This document shows, one piece after another, positions 1 to 13,559 of a stretch of 64,000 bases of DNA. Made by a program: the position numbers and the translations under genes. The notes beneath the pieces were generated by a model that had not been told where the DNA came from, did not search any database, and saw nothing but the letters and a program-made list of their open reading frames with translations. Origin of the DNA: Sebastes aleutianus (Eukaryota; Chordata; Actinopteri; Perciformes; Sebastidae). The first letter of the stretch is position 1, and each line of letters starts with the position of its first letter. The stretch spans positions 5,916,373 to 5,980,372 of the forward strand of contig CAKAKS010000062.1 in the NCBI GenBank assembly GCA_916700875.1, read 5' to 3'.

Positions 1-214
1 ATACATTTATAGATTTGTTTTTACAATAAGTGACACAAAAAGGAAAATCAAAGGACAAAACAAAACCGATACATACATAATTTAATTTGGAATGTCTGTG
101 GGTCTGTGGGTGTTTGCTAAGCTGTGTCGGGACAATCACTGTTTAGGTGAGGGGTTCAGAGAAGGGTCAGTTGTTCAAACAGCAACAAAATCTATTAATA
201 GTCTATGTAAGTCT

Positions 215-1175
215 TGACCGTAGAGTCAAAATGAGATCATCAGATCACCCATCCGTCAGCTATACCGGTTTATCTGGGGGATTGAAGCCACCCCCAACCC
301 CAACGCGTTCTCATCCCAACTTGTCACATACTGACGCTTTGTCAGACTCCACGGCGACGCTTTTCAGTCGCAATAAACACGTGCTTAATGTTGTGAAGTA
401 AACAAAATCACTTGCTTAAGTTCAGGCAATAAAACCACTATCGTTAGGTTTAGGAAAAAACAACATGGTTGAAGCTACGTCACCAAACATTTCAAATTAA
501 TGGGTTTACATTGTAATTAAGGGAAAGCCCGGTATGTCTCAAACTGGCGGTAAAGGGTGACCTGTGCATCGGTATCTAATGCCGACAGCCGTGACAGAGC
601 GTCGGTATTTGATGCCCTGTATGAGAACGGGCTGACCCCCCAGAGTTCAACCTAAACCATGATATAGTCCTGTGTGTCCTTTCAAAATAAACTTCTGTTG
701 TCACAGGAAGTTAGGTTTAGGCAACACAACCACTTGGTTCGGGTAAGGAAACGGTCGTGGTTGACGTTAACTTCACTGACTAGTGACTCAAGTGAATAGC
801 GACTTACGTGATTCACAGGACTGACGATACTAACGAATCACGTGACTAAAGACTGACGTGAAAAAATAATTAAAAGTTACTTTTAGTTTCACACAGGACA
901 GGAACAGCGGTCTCCTGGTTGAAAAACTCTTGTGTGTTTGACCCATCCACCTCCCCTCCCGCTCTGAACGGACTCCCATGCTATTAATAATACGTCAGTT
1001 GCTCCGACTGTCGAATAACGCCGCAGGTGGGTTTATATTGGAGTTAGTTGAAAGCCCGGTTTGTCACGTACTGTCACTAAAGGGTGCCCCCGTGCGTCAG
1101 TTTCCAATGCCGATGGGCATTGACCAAACGGCGGTACTTGACGAGTTGGGAGTGAGAGCGGGTTGTCTTTAGCGA
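215..1175. repeat. CACGTG-rich dispersed repeat family 3, several abutting pieces
   Basis: Recurrent blocks: GCCGACAGCCGTGACAGAGC, GGGCTGACCCCCCAGAG, ACTGACGATACTAACGAATC, and GACGAGTTGGGAGTGAGAG. Pieces face both ways. The same blocks recur at 4.4-5.2, 16.8-18.8, 22.6-23.1 and 39.8-40.1 kb. No coding region; a class cannot be assigned. Confidence 0.6.
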
Positions 1176-1230
1176 CAGCCCTGCACCTCCTGGCTGACGA
1201 TTACGTGGATTATATAACAATTACAGTGCA

Positions 1231-2426
1231 TAACTTATCATAGGTATAAGTAGTAACAGTGAAAGAGAACAGCCTGACAAGGACAAGTTTTGTAGTGTGT
1301 TGAGACAATAAAGTTTATTTTTAAACTGTTCGTCTTCCTTTCTCCTTCTTCCTCACTTTGCTCCATCACTCCATCTTTCCAGGCTGTATCAGTCTGTCAG
1401 TAGAAGCAGAATAGACCATAGCAGCAAGAAAGAGCAAAGAGCAGAGGAATACTCTATCAATGAAGACATCGCTTCCATTTCCTGCCCACCAACACACACA
1501 CACACATCACTTAGACGTACCTGTCTCTACTCTATCCTGACTTCCCACAATAGAGGCCATTCCTCTGTTAACACAGCTCTTAACACACACACACACACTC
1601 CTCCTTTTGTGGCAACCCAACAAAACAGGTGTTGAACTGATGTTTGTCTCACACACAAAGAAGAAACACATGTAAACATTCACACACAGTGTTGAGGGAA
1701 ATATGGCTGACACATGACACAGAGAGAGAGAGAGAATATTTGTCTTCCAGGAGAGAGAGAAAGAGAGAGATTTGTTTTCAATCTCTCTCTCTTTTTGTTT
1801 TGGCCTCCTCCTCTCCTGCCATCTTCTCTCTCTCCTTCACTCTGACTCCTCGTCTCCTCTCTCCCGCTTCCTCTCTTCCTCATCATCCCTGTCACTCCCT
1901 CTTTCCTTCCAATTCCTAATCTCCTTCTCCTCCCTTCATTCGTTTCTCAGGGTAAATACAGACACCACGTGTACACCCACTGTGCTGTTGAATGGAATGT
2001 TGTGGAGATGTTGGTTTAGTAAAGCACACAGTGCCGCTCCAATACTCGACTCCAGGGAGTGACTGCTCTCAGCCAAGCTCCGTAACACCACAACGGAAAC
2101 TGCCAAATTCGATAAAACTTTCTCAACTGCCAAAAAAAGTTTGAGGTGCTTTTTGCCTTTTGAAAAGAGTTGATGCGCTAAATGGATTATGGAAAGGCCT
2201 TTGCCGGAGATAGTCTGACATAGCGAACATTTAACTTACGTGACTGATCCGCTATTTCCGCTGTTGGCTTCTTCTCGGATATTCCCGTGACGTGTGAATG
2301 CTTGTCTTCGTCTATGAAATATGGCCGATACTAGCCGACATGAAAGATCAATTAAAACCTGCCCCATTGAAACTAATTCCTGAAGACCTCCATTTTTCTC
2401 TTGTAACCTCCACTTCTTCTACACAA
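1231..2426. other. No gene seen; pyrimidine-rich tracts
   Basis: Contains CA runs near 1490 and 1585, GA/CT-rich tracts at 1720-1930, and unique-looking sequence. Translated frames are low in complexity and overlap on both strands. Confidence 0.6.
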
Positions 2427-3169
2427 GGGTGAAAGTAGATTGAAGTTCTTGCCGGTACTACTAGGCTACCCCAACCATCATCGCTTGATATTGTCCCCCC
2501 CCCAGCTTCATGCATCCCTTAACACACGATTCAATGCCTGTATGGTGGAGAAAGAAATTAGAAACACTTGACATCATGTATAGCAAATCATGTATTTTAT
2601 GTACATCATGTACAAAGTGCTGCAGAATAATTTGTAAATGTTGAGTTGTTGTTCCGACTTAAGGGGGCTTTCACGTGAATTTTACCAGTCGGGAACTCAT
2701 ATTTCCGATTATTCCGACGCCACATGAATGCATCACAAATGCCCTATCTCGCAATGTTAATGAAAGTGAAACAGCATTATCACGTCTCAAGACATCGAGC
2801 TGTGATTAGAGATATTTGATACACCACACAGTTGTACCGGCATGGATACAGAGACTACAGTAGTGCACAGATGCCGTTTCCATGGGTGCCACAATATAGC
2901 GCCTGGCGTTTACTCGCCGAGCTCTTGTCCACATGAGGAGCGCAGTCTGACCTCGCGGAAAACATCACGTCCTTGGCGGAGGTAACTAACTGTATGTTGT
3001 CCTGATGTCAGCAGTTGCGTTTTCTTGTTGGAAATGCGATCCTGAGTGACAAGTTGTACATGGGTTTTGGCAGGCAGATGCTGACCCCTCTTCCTGGTAC
3101 TGCGTATCGGCGCTGAATATTTTATTGGTACGGAGTACCGGACCGCGCCGGCCTTCTTTCACCCCCTGC
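2427..3169. mobile_element. Possible TIR element with GGGTGAAAG ends
   Basis: GGGTGAAAGTAGATTGAAG at the left and GGCCTTCTTTCACCCCC at the right, each next to a CCGGTA motif, suggest degenerate inverted termini. Boundaries are uncertain and I see no target duplication. Confidence 0.3.
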
Positions 3170-3625
3170 TTCTACTCTGTTTACTGGCAGATTAAAGCCA
3201 TGCATAGCCTATAGCGCCAACTTCTGACCGAACCATGTTGTTGTTGAGCCTATTCGCTCTAAAATGTGCTTAATTGGCATTTCTTTTTTCATTTCAAAAG
3301 TTCACATAAAATTGACAGTTGAATGGAAACACGGCTTCTGACTCACAATATTCATCAATTTGTTGTCCTGCAAATTCTTCATGGAGCGTCTCCAGTGGAA
3401 TTCAACTGTATTCTCGTGGGTCTCTTTCTGTCTTTCTTGCCTGCTTCCTTCTGTTTTTCTTTATTTCACCAGCCTCTCTCCAACCCTCCAATCTCTCTCT
3501 ATCTCACCCTCCTTCCCTCCCTCCCTCCCTCCCTCCCTCCCTCTCCAGGGTTTCTGTTAGTTAATGAGGTTTAAACTTGGATCCTCATCACTGATTCCAG
3601 CTTGGACTCACTGAGACCTGGTGTA

Positions 3626-3629
3626 CTGT

Positions 3630-3714
<85 letters not shown>

Positions 3715-3720
3715 TGTATG
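3626..3720 (+). repeat. (GT)n microsatellite
   Basis: About 45 GT units with a single GC interruption. The Cys/Val frame on top is an artefact. Confidence 0.95.
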
Positions 3721-4384
3721 TGTTCACCAAAGCAGTAAAAACATTGCAGCAAGTACCGCTGCCCTGAGGTACACCTTCACTGCTTAGATATTAGCTAACC
3801 AGGGAAATGCTCTGTGTGTGTGTGTGTTTGCTTCTTTGCTCCAGCGGCTCTTGAGCTAATGTGCTTCACAATCTACTAGCTTCCTCCTTCCCTTTAGCAC
3901 TGCAACACTAATGACTAACCCAGGGCTAATACACACACACACACACACAGAGAGGCTTGCCCCCATGCTGCCTGGTTTCAGTTCTATCTCATTTCATTGT
4001 GGGTAAAACATTATTTATAGCTGCAGAGCAAAGATACCAAACACAGATTAAACAGAGAGGGGGGGAGGCATATGTGGGTTCAGGTGATATACGGACTGTT
4101 ATTACACGTATACTAATATCAAACATTTCATAAAATGTATAGATATATTAAGTGTTTATACATTTCGATTTTTACACTTTGACTAATTGCACAAACTATG
4201 GACACGTTAAAACGGAATTAGAGTTTGATTATTAGCTGGGTTAAAGTAAAGTTATTGTGTAGTCGGTGTAGTGGGATTATTGGATTTGTGATCCCCTTGT
4301 GATTGTCCTATCACCATAACCAGGCACGGCAGGCTTGTCAGTCTTTAGATTAGTGTTGTAGCAGTGAGCATGTATGTGTAGTAA

Positions 4385-5215
4385 GAGCGACACTTAGCAT
4401 GTAAAGAATTTGGACGCAAAAAAACAAAGCGTGTTCACTAGCACATCACCTCGTTCTCGTTCCCAACTCGTCAAATATATACCGCCGTTTGGAGACCGCT
4501 GTTTGTGTCCCGTACGAAACCAAAAGTAACGTTGACTCATTTTCTCACGTCAGCCATGAGTCACGTGACTCGTCGGTATCGCCAGTCCCGTGAGTCACGT
4601 GACTCGCTAGTCAGTGAAGTTTACATCAGCCACGACCGTTTCCAAGAGGGGGTACCCCGTGTGTCGGCCTCCGATGCCGAGGGGTACTGAGCACTTGACG
4701 AGTTGGGTGTGAGAACGTGTTGCTGTCACCAATCAATACCGCCGTAGTATGAGACGCACCAGGCTTTACATGAACTACATTGTAAACCCATCCGCTGCAA
4801 CAGTAAACGCAAAGGGAAAGTGCTGTGGTGACGTTTTATAAAGAGCGAAAGAGACACTCAGGGCGGATGGAGCCAACAAACACAGGGCTTTCATCCAGGA
4901 GACCGCTGTTTGTGTCCCGTGCGTTACGTTTCACTTTCACTTTACAATCAGCTGATCGTTCGTGTCCCATGTTCACAACGTGCAGTCACATTTGCAATGA
5001 ACAAACATAGTAGTTTTAAACCCAACCATGGTGTTTTTTTTCCAAAGCAAGTGTTTTTGTTTAATTCACAACATTAAGCACGTGTTTACTGCGATCATAA
5101 AGTTATGCAGAGGGCTTGTTAAACACGTGTTTACTGCAACAGAAAAAGTGACGCCGGGGGGTCTGACAAAGCATCAGCATATGACGAGTTGGGATGAGAA
5201 GGTGTTGATTATTTC
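4385..5215. repeat. CACGTG-rich dispersed repeat family 3, two inverted pieces
   Basis: Carries two identical perfect 14-bp palindromes GAGTCACGTGACTC (4558-4571 and 4592-4605), then GGCCTCCGATGCCGAGG and GACGAGTTGGGTGTGAGAA. A second piece (about 4760-5215) includes AGACCGCTGTTTGTGTCCCG and ACACGTGTTTACTGC twice. Confidence 0.6.
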
Positions 5216-7149
5216 CCCCAGTGTGTGGAAGCCGGTGCTGGGAGCTACCAGAGTTTAAGGTAACATTAGCACTGCTGTCCTGCTCTTTATTGGATCTTGG
5301 GAAGTTTGGATTCCAGCAACCCCAGCCAACGTTACTTGAGATAGTGTTGCGTTTGCCAAACACATCACTTAGTCCTCAACATCAAAAACCTTTTCTCTTT
5401 TAACGTTAAAAGTTAAACATGCTGTTTGAAATTACAAACCAGGTATGTAAGCTAAGCAAGCAAACAGGGTTAGGCTATGTTAGAGTAAAATAACGTATCT
5501 TTTTACAAGGTCTACAGTACAATACAAGAAAAATGCTGTTTCTTTATTGCCTCGTCTTCTATGGATCATCAGCTGGCGTGGATGCTGCCTTTTTGCCTGG
5601 GACATGTTTCAAGGTTACATTAAATAATACAGGGTCGCACAACGAAAGGCAAGTTGTAGTCCCTTCATGCTACACAAGAGAAAAACAAAACAAAAACTAT
5701 TTTTATGGAGGAGTATGGGTTGAAGCAGGGTGAACAGGCTGATGCTGAGGTGGGTACTGTCTTTTAATATCATTTGGGCTTTGTGCAGGCACCTCACCTC
5801 ACCAATACCACTCATGCTTGGTAGATGGGTACCAATGATGTTCTGGGTTTTTTTAATCAGTCCTGGGCCGTGCACGAACCATGCCAATATTTAATGTTGC
5901 AGTTGGGATGGAAACAGATTTCTTTTTAGCTTCAGCATCTTAGCACAATATCATGTATGTAGTCGTCATGGGTCTATTTAAGACCCATTTCATAGGATTC
6001 TTATTTTAAAATTAGTCAACTTGAAAGATATAAGTGAGAAACAAGGTTTCCAACCAACTCATGGAGTTAAAGTTAGCTTAATTGGCTAGACAGCTACAGC
6101 TGATAAAATCTGCTCGTGACAGTGGTCATTATAGCAAAATTGGCAAAATTGGCAAAATTGGAAAAATTGGAAAAATTGGAAAAATTGGCGGTTTCCGGCA
6201 AGAAATAATGAGCTGCTTCTGTCTACTTCAGGAATCAAACCCCACATTATATTTATGATTTCCAATTTCTGACTTTTCCTCTACCACCACGCTGAAGTTG
6301 ACAATTGGATGGCTTGTCATGAAATTTGCTGCACACATTCATGTTCCCCTCAGCAGAATTGAAACAGCTTTGGGAATCCCTTAGCTTTTAATCTCGCGCC
6401 ATCATCAGTTCAAAATTGTAATTTGTCAAATACTATGGTTTATGACCAAATACATGCAAAACTAATGACATTCCCATCCTGAGCTATACTTTGTGATTAC
6501 TGCTAACTAGCAAATGTTAGCGTGCAAAACTGAGATGGTGACAATGTTCATTGCCTACTTTAGCTCCAGCACCGATATACCAAAAAACATTCCTCTTCAT
6601 GTGAACTCAAGGCACTACAGATAATACTGCCTTTACTGCAACCCAAGAACACAGGTAATGTCATCAAGTGCTATATAGAATAAACCATCTTTACAAAGTA
6701 AATGTAGGAAGCACCATTTTACAGATTTATTATATTGTACATTATGACTACTGCATTTAATGTGTACTTTGTAAGGACTTACTGTGTGTGTTTTATAAGC
6801 CTTAATGTCCTTGGAGGAGTCTGACCGGATTCCTCTTCCTGTTGTTGTTCATCTGGGTTATATGTTACCAGGCAGACTGATGGCCATATTAATACAAAGT
6901 GACGCTCAATTGGCTGAAGTAATGTTGCATAGACAGCAACACTTCCAGTGATTGGACAATCAGTCAACCCCTTCCAGCCCTGAGGGTGACAGTCTGTCTC
7001 CCCCCTCAGCCTAAACAAAACAGGATTACATCACTTCCTGTCAGTCTGTCCGTTGACACATTCTGCTGACCTGTCTGTAATTCTCTGTCTGAAGTCTGTC
7101 AACAAACAGGCAGAAATGAGATGAAGCTCCAGTGAAGTGATCCCTAAAA
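5216..7149. other. No gene seen
   Basis: A short tandem (GGAAAAATTG/GGCAAAATTG, 6133-6190) is the only structure I note. Small frames lack any recognised domain. Confidence 0.55.
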
Positions 7150-7502
7150 TCACCCTGACCACATATGACCAATCAGCCATGTAGCTACAGTAGCCCAGAA
7201 GGGACAAACCAAACTCTGTTTTGGGCCAGAGTCGATAACGTTCGCTCCTGTCGCCGCCACTCTCTCTCTCTCTTGCTTCACAACTCACTTCACCCACGTA
7301 CACACACACACACACACACACTACACACTGGCACTCCAAATGACCTATGCTGCTCTTACATCAACTTGCTCTAGAGAGGGCCATTCACATTTCACATTGG
7401 CTTTAACTCTCCTACACGCTTGGCACACGGGAGAAGCTTCAGTTGGTTGCAATCTGCAACCTCACCGCTAGATACCGCCAGATTCTACACACTGCTCCTT
7501 TA
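7150..7502 (-). repeat. Short interspersed fish repeat
   Basis: In reverse it begins TAAAGGAGCAGTGTGTAGAA and carries GGTGAGGTTGCAGATTGCAA, a sequence I recall as very frequent in teleosts. A (CA)n microsatellite at 7301-7321 lies inside. Confidence 0.5.
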
Positions 7503-7806
7503 AGGACAAGTCACTAATGCTCGCTTATAGAGTGGCCATTACCACAGCACCCACCTACTTAAACTCCATCATTCAGATGGAGTGAACACATACCAGGAAT
7601 TTGACTCTGGTATTTTGCTGCTATCAATGTAGATGCACAGAAATAGACATACGGCTAATAACAGGGACAACAACGCTGAGCAAGGTAAACACAAACATTT
7701 GATTATGTACAGATATAAGTTAATAAATAAATAAATAACTATATATACACACAGACAGATGTGCCTGAGTACAGCTTCACAGAGCCGCTAGCATGGCTGT
7801 AGACTT

Positions 7807-8349
7807 GCTGCGTTCACATGGAATCAGACTCAGAATCATAACAGCTTATGGACGGCACCGGAAAAACAAACAGTCCGACGGAATGGCAGGACGGCAAAAC
7901 AAAACACGCATAACAGTAAGTTGCTATGGTGATGTTGTATTGTTTACAAAGAATGGAATAAAATATATTTTAAAAAAATTATATTGTGTATATTTTTTTA
8001 TGTAATTACTCTGGTAATACATGTACTGTAGCTACTTGTAATATATCGGTAGGATTTCAAACTCTGATCATATCATTTTGGGTCTTATAGCACCACAATG
8101 ATTAGCTTCTCGTCGTCCAGACCGCCCATGTTTTCTCCTTATTGTGTGAGGGAGCTACGTAACATACGGTTGTAAATTCCATCACGGAGGATGGCAAAAA
8201 GTTAAAATATTTTAATTTTGGACAGCAATGGCGTCTTCTGTTACCTTTGCCGGTTTTTCTCTGCCGGCCTCACCTAATTTTACCGTCCTGCTCTCGTCCA
8301 CTAAAATAATATCCGGTTTGCCGTCTGCCTGATTCCATGTTAAGGCAGC
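7807..8349. mobile_element. TIR element of about 540 bp
   Basis: Left GCTGCGTTCACATGGAATCA and right TGATTCCATGTTAAGGCAGC are inverted repeats with two mismatches. Sub-terminal CCGTCGGA/GTCTGCC-like motifs repeat inside. No transposase frame. Confidence 0.6.
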
Positions 8350-8946
8350 GTTAGTCTTGTTTCTGGGAGTTTGGAGGTTTTAGGAACCTGGAGCATATTT
8401 TATACACTGATTTTGGTATTTATTTAATTTTGAGTCATTTTTAAGCTAACAACTAAAACAATTAAATATTCATTATTTTCCAATGGAGGCGGGAGGGTAA
8501 ACTTGAACTCCTGACCTCAGTCTTTCTGAATCCTGGCGATGGCCCTGACTGCTTACATGCTGGTAACCAGTAGAGCTAAATAATGCTCTCCTCGCATCAT
8601 TCCACTCTACTCCGCCACTGTCACATCGCACCCTAACAAGCTAATTAATGAACTTGTCAGTCGTCATTACTGTAAAGACTTCACACATGAAGGAGTAGTG
8701 ATGTGTGAGTCTGTGAGATTTTTTAGGGATCCGAGGTTTGACGTCGACACACACACAGATACACATGTGGACACTGTTGATACGTACAGTATTCACGCTT
8801 GCAACGAAATGCACACAGATGCTGATTTACACAAATTAAAATGCATACATACACACTTTATCCAAACACGCACACCAAACAAACCATCATACACACAAAG
8901 TTGGCTCCCACAAATTAATTTGCCAGCCATCTCATATCAGACTGAT

Positions 8947-8947
<1 letters not shown>

Positions 8948-9016
<69 letters not shown>
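8948..9016 (+). repeat. (GA)n microsatellite
   Basis: About 34 uninterrupted GA units. Confidence 0.95.
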
Positions 9017-9019
<3 letters not shown>

Positions 9020-9683
9020 TTGGAGGGAAGAAAACACACCGTTTTCCAGCTGATTAATTTTTCCAATTTCATCGAGACACGACCGTAACCTTCTTCAATT
9101 AAAACACCACTCTGGAGACAGACACTGTGTGTGTGCGTGCGTATGCAGAGCTGATGGTTGTATTTTATTGAGTGGAAAATTGAATCAAATTGTTTCTTTC
9201 AAACAGTCTGTTCTCCCCCTCTCCTCCCTCACTTCACCGTCTTCCTCCTCCTTTTCCTCCCCTCCTCCCTCACTTTATTGACTACTCACTTTCTCCTCCC
9301 TCGTATCATCTCCAGGTCCGAAGGGCCAATAGCCTGTCGTTATGACATTTGCTTTCTTATTCTTTTACTTCCACTTTTATCCTTCTTTTTTTTTATTAAT
9401 TTTATGGCAAACCATCCAGTAGTTGTTGTATAGGCACGCCACTAGCGAGGCTAAAAACTCCAGCAGTCCAGTTTTAAAAAAAAGGAAAAGAAGACGTAAT
9501 TCTTTCAAATGGATTCAAACGCAATCCATGTAGCCTAATCCTAAAATATGTCCCCTGAAGGTGGTGCTGTAGCAACTGAGGAAAGGTCTGAATTTTGATA
9601 ATTCATTACATCACCAATCTTGTGTGATAATGTTAGCAAAATGCACAGCAACCTAATGGAAATAGTAAATATTACATTACAAG

Positions 9684-10096
9684 TAGAGCTGCCAATCGAA
9701 TACATTATTTAATCGCAATTAATTGCAAATTAATCAAATTTTATATCTGTTCAAAATGTACCTTAAAGGGAGATTTGTCAAATATTTAATACTCTTATCA
9801 ACATGGGAGTGGGCAAATATGCTGCTTTATGCAAATGTATGTATATATTTATTATTGGACCCCTCTGAAAATCACCATTACAGTTTTTCCTCGACTAAAT
9901 TTAGCGCAAGTTTGGAGCATTATTAAAAGCTAGTTTGACATGGTCATGACCAATGGATTCCTTAGGTTTTCTAGTTTCATATGAAACCAGTATCTTAACT
10001 CTAGCTTTAAAACTGAGCCCCTACAACCTAAAGATTGCAAGTTGCGCTAATGCTTTAAAGAAATTGACGGCATTAAAACAAATTTTGACAGCCCTA
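9684..10096 (+). mobile_element. hAT-like MITE family 1, internally deleted copy with target duplication
   Basis: Left end TAGAGCTGCCAAT, right end TTTTGACAGCCCTA, flanked on both sides by ATTACAAG (9676-9683 and 10097-10104). The 8-bp duplication is the hAT hallmark. An internal deletion joins TTATTATTGGAC directly to ACAGTTTTTCCTCG. The translated frames across it are not genes. Confidence 0.8.
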
Positions 10097-10799
10097 ATTA
10101 CAAGTATTCTTTCTAGTTGGTAATTACAATATTTCTATGGAGGCACAGTACATGCATGCATTGAGTGAGAGAGTCATTGAGTGAATGAATTTCAAAATTA
10201 CAGGGTCTTTTTTACGAGTGAGGGTCAACTCCCAAGATCAAGATGGATTAGTGCGGTGTTAGTGACGTGGGTATTGTACCAGACTCTTGAGGTGAAGTAT
10301 AACATTACACTGTAAAGTATAATATACATTATATAGTAAAACATTATTAACATTTCAAGCCCAAATTGGCTCGTCATCAGGTACAGAGCTACACTGATTG
10401 ACTGGGACGATACCCCAGGCCAAACCCAGAACATTAAAGTTCATTATGAAATGGGATGCACCGATACCGATAATGGATCGGATATCAGGACGATACTGAT
10501 TCATATAACTGGATCGGATATCGGTGACAATGACAGTTTATATACTATATACATTATATACTGTAATTTTAATTCCTGTTTCAGTTTTGACCAATTTCTT
10601 TCTGCACTGAAATGGCTTTCCGTTATGATTGTCGCTGAGCGACCATTCTAAACAATGACGATTTTAATTGACCCACTGATTTTTGGTATAATATGAATAA
10701 TACATGCAAGAATCTGACCATGTATAAAGACAACAATACCAACTTTGGGGACGCAGTGTTCAAATATTTTATGTTACGTAATGTTATAATTTACCTCTG

Positions 10800-11130
10800 T
10801 AGCTTAATAACGTAACAAACGTAGTCATTTAAAGACAAACCATGATGTTTTTTTATCAAACAAACAACCAAGTAGTTTAGTTGCGGTTTTTTGTTTTGTT
10901 TTGTTTCAATTTACAACGTCAACCACGTGTTTTAAACGGTTTAAAACTGTGACCATAATCTGGAAATTTCCCTCGAAATGTAAATGAGAATTAAGTTTAA
11001 CAACCACAACCCACCATCTTTTCTTATACTAAGTCATTTTGTTGCTTAAACTTAACCAAGTATTTTCTGTGAAGACGGAAGTTTATTTTGAAAAGACTGG
11101 AGCGGAAATAGACACGTGCATCACGTGTAT
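10800..11130. repeat. Dispersed repeat related to family 3
   Basis: ACAAACCATGATGTTTTTTT, CAATTTACAACGTCAACCAC and CGGAAGTTTATTTTGAAAAG recur at 34390-34580 and, in part, at 41270-41470. Non-coding. Confidence 0.45.
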
Positions 11131-12029
11131 CTGGACATTCGTATAGGAAAAAGCATAAAAAATGAGGAATAACTATTTGTAAGATATCATATAAACAGTT
11201 ATATGAGCTACGTTGATCGGATGGATTGACACGATAACATGAACACATATACTGAAATCCCAGGAAGAAGAAAGGAGTTCTGTCAAATATCTCTTTATAC
11301 ATAAAGATTAAAGTAAAATCTATTTCAATGTAAACATGACATTAACTTGTTGTCTCATTTAAGGTGCTGCCTCCAACGAGGACATAGTGTCTCTCTCTCT
11401 CTCTCTCTCTCCTCGGTGTCTCTCAGGGTCCCTCTCCCTCACCTCCCCACTGACACAGTCATGAATCTCCATTAGGAGAAGAATAAAGACACACAAACAC
11501 AGACTTATACACACACACCAAAGTCACTTTGAAGAGAGAGAGAAGAGAAGAGGAGAAAGAGGAGGACGGCAGAAAGGAAATGAAGAGAAGGGAGGAGAGG
11601 AGGAAGAAAGGATGGAGGAGGAGCTGAAGAACCTCCCAAAGTCACTTTGACAGTCAAGAAAAAGTGAAGAAAAGCAGAATGGACAGGAAGGAGGAGGACG
11701 TCTATTTATCTTTCTCATTAAATTGATCGTTAATACAGAGTTTGTGGATAGTGATCACACGTTTGACTCATCATGTGATTTATGCAATACTACACATATG
11801 TTTGTTCCGAGTAATAAAGGCATTTTAACTAGGGCTCAATCAATCAATTAAAATATTTAATCGCAATTAATCGCATTATCTGTTCAAAATGTACTTCAAA
11901 GGGAGATTTGTAAAGTATTTAATACTCTTATCAACATGGGAGTGGACAAATATGCTGCTTTATGTATGTGTATATCAGCATTTTGTATTTACTTATTTTC
12001 ACTGTGGTTATTTGTTATATATTGCACGT

Positions 12030-12530
12030 CTTAAAGCTGCAGTAGGCAGAATGTTTTTGGCATCATTGGGCAAAAATTCCACAATAACCTTTCAGCATAT
12101 TATAGACTTCTGCTCCTCCTCATGGCTCTGTTTTCAGGCTTTAAATAATCTAGCCCGTGATGGGAGACTTTGCCAATCACAGGTCATTTCAGAGAGAGAG
12201 AGCGTTCCTATTGGCTGTGCTCCGGCTGTTGGGCGGTGCTTGGTATTTCCTCAACTGATCTCAACCTGGCTGCCGGGTCAGAAATGTTCTCATTTTACAG
12301 CTAAACAGTACACTACACGACGATTCTGAAAACATTTGAGGAGAGAAATAGGCATTACAGAAACAGAATATTGATTCATATTTGATCAGTGCTGCCTAGT
12401 TTGACCGTTTGATCGGAGTTGGTGATTGATTGACAGCTGTTCAGAGACAGCAGACTCCAGATCAGCTCTTACTGCTTGTTTTCCTCCGGTCTGTGAAATC
12501 TTGCAGATGCCGTTAGGAGCACCGGTGTTA
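12030..12530 (+). repeat. Dispersed repeat family 2 (AAAGCTGCAGTAGGCAG start)
   Basis: Blocks such as TTTCAGCATATTATAGACTT, CTAGCCCGTGATGGGAGAC, ACAGCTAAACAGTACACTAC and GAATATTGATTCATATTTGA recur at 20690-20860 and 47890-48760. It is inserted inside the family-1 MITE at 11830-13524. No protein is supported. Confidence 0.6.
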
Positions 12531-12571
12531 TGATTCTGTTGTTTTGTTTTTTGCTGTTGGTTGTGTTGTGT

Positions 12572-12760
12572 TTGCCTGAGGCCTGTACTACGAAGCGAGT
12601 TCAACATATCCTTGTTATCTGGCTTAACTAACTCTAACAAACAAGATCACACTAAACGGTCCTACGAAGGTGGTTATCAACTCGGTAAATCAACCCAGGG
12701 TTTCAGTGACTGAGTTTTCCAAGTGCTTAGTCCTCGTGGTCCTATTCCTCTGAGCCACGA
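12572..12760 (+). repeat. Harbinger-like MITE fragment
   Basis: Contains GGCCTGTACTACGAAGCGAG, TTATCTGGCTTAACTAACTC and GGTCCTACGAAGGTGG, a pattern I recall from a common fish PIF/Harbinger-type element. Ends are not defined here. Confidence 0.4.
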
Positions 12761-12879
12761 GCCGGCCAGCTCCCTGCCCTACTGCTTACGATTTTTCTAG
12801 TTGTTGTAAAATAAACTCTGTTTCATTTTTTTTACTTACCTGTGCCAGTCTCTGCTTTGGGGTCCAGCTTAAAAACAAG

Positions 12880-12987
12880 ACTTAACACATACTCCTTTAT
12901 TTCCATCTTCTTACATTTCTTTATGTTTATACAAGAGCAACTTTAACGCCCCGCGGGAATCATTAAAGTATTTCTGATTCTGATTCT
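12880..12987 (+). repeat. LINE-type 3' tail
   Basis: GGGAATCATTAAAGTATTTC followed by three to four TGATTC units is the typical tandem-hexamer 3' end of fish LINE retrotransposons. No reverse transcriptase frame is nearby. Confidence 0.4.
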
Positions 12988-13559
12988 GATTATTATTAGA
13001 AATCAACTAACAACACTAAACAATAACAAATATTGTTTAGAAACCCTCACAGGTACTGCATTTAGCATAAAAAATATGCTCATAACATGGCAAACTGCAG
13101 GCCAACAGGCAGCAACAGCTGTCAGTGTGTCAGTGTGCTGACTTGACTATGACTTGCCCCAAACTGCATGTGATTATCATAAAGTGGGCATGTCTGTAAC
13201 GGGGAGACTCGTGGGTACCCATAGAACCCATTTTCATTCACATATCTGGAGGTCAGAGGTCAAGGGACCATTTTGAAAATGGACATGACAGTTTTTCCTC
13301 AACAAAATTAAGTGTAAGTTTGGAGCGTTATTTAACCTCCTTCATGACAAGCTAGTATGATATGGTTGGTACTGATGGATTCATTAGTTTCATATGATAC
13401 CAGTATCTTCACTCTAACTGAGCCGCTACAACCCTAAAAGCGCAAGTTGTGTTAATGCGTAAAAAAAATTAGTGGCGTTAAAACAAATTTGCATGTTATT
13501 ATCGTGATAACTTTGACAGCCCCACAATAAATACAACATTTTGATTATAGTTTAATATA

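Larger units (their letters stand above)
11830..13524 (+). mobile_element. hAT-like MITE family 1, split by about 1 kb of nested repeats
   Basis: The left part (11830-about 11990, TAGGGCTCAATC start) and right part (about 12988-13524, ending TTTGACAGCCCCA) belong to one family-1 copy. Between them sit a second repeat family, a Harbinger-like stretch and a LINE-type tail. No matching 8-bp duplication remains at the outer ends. Confidence 0.65.
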
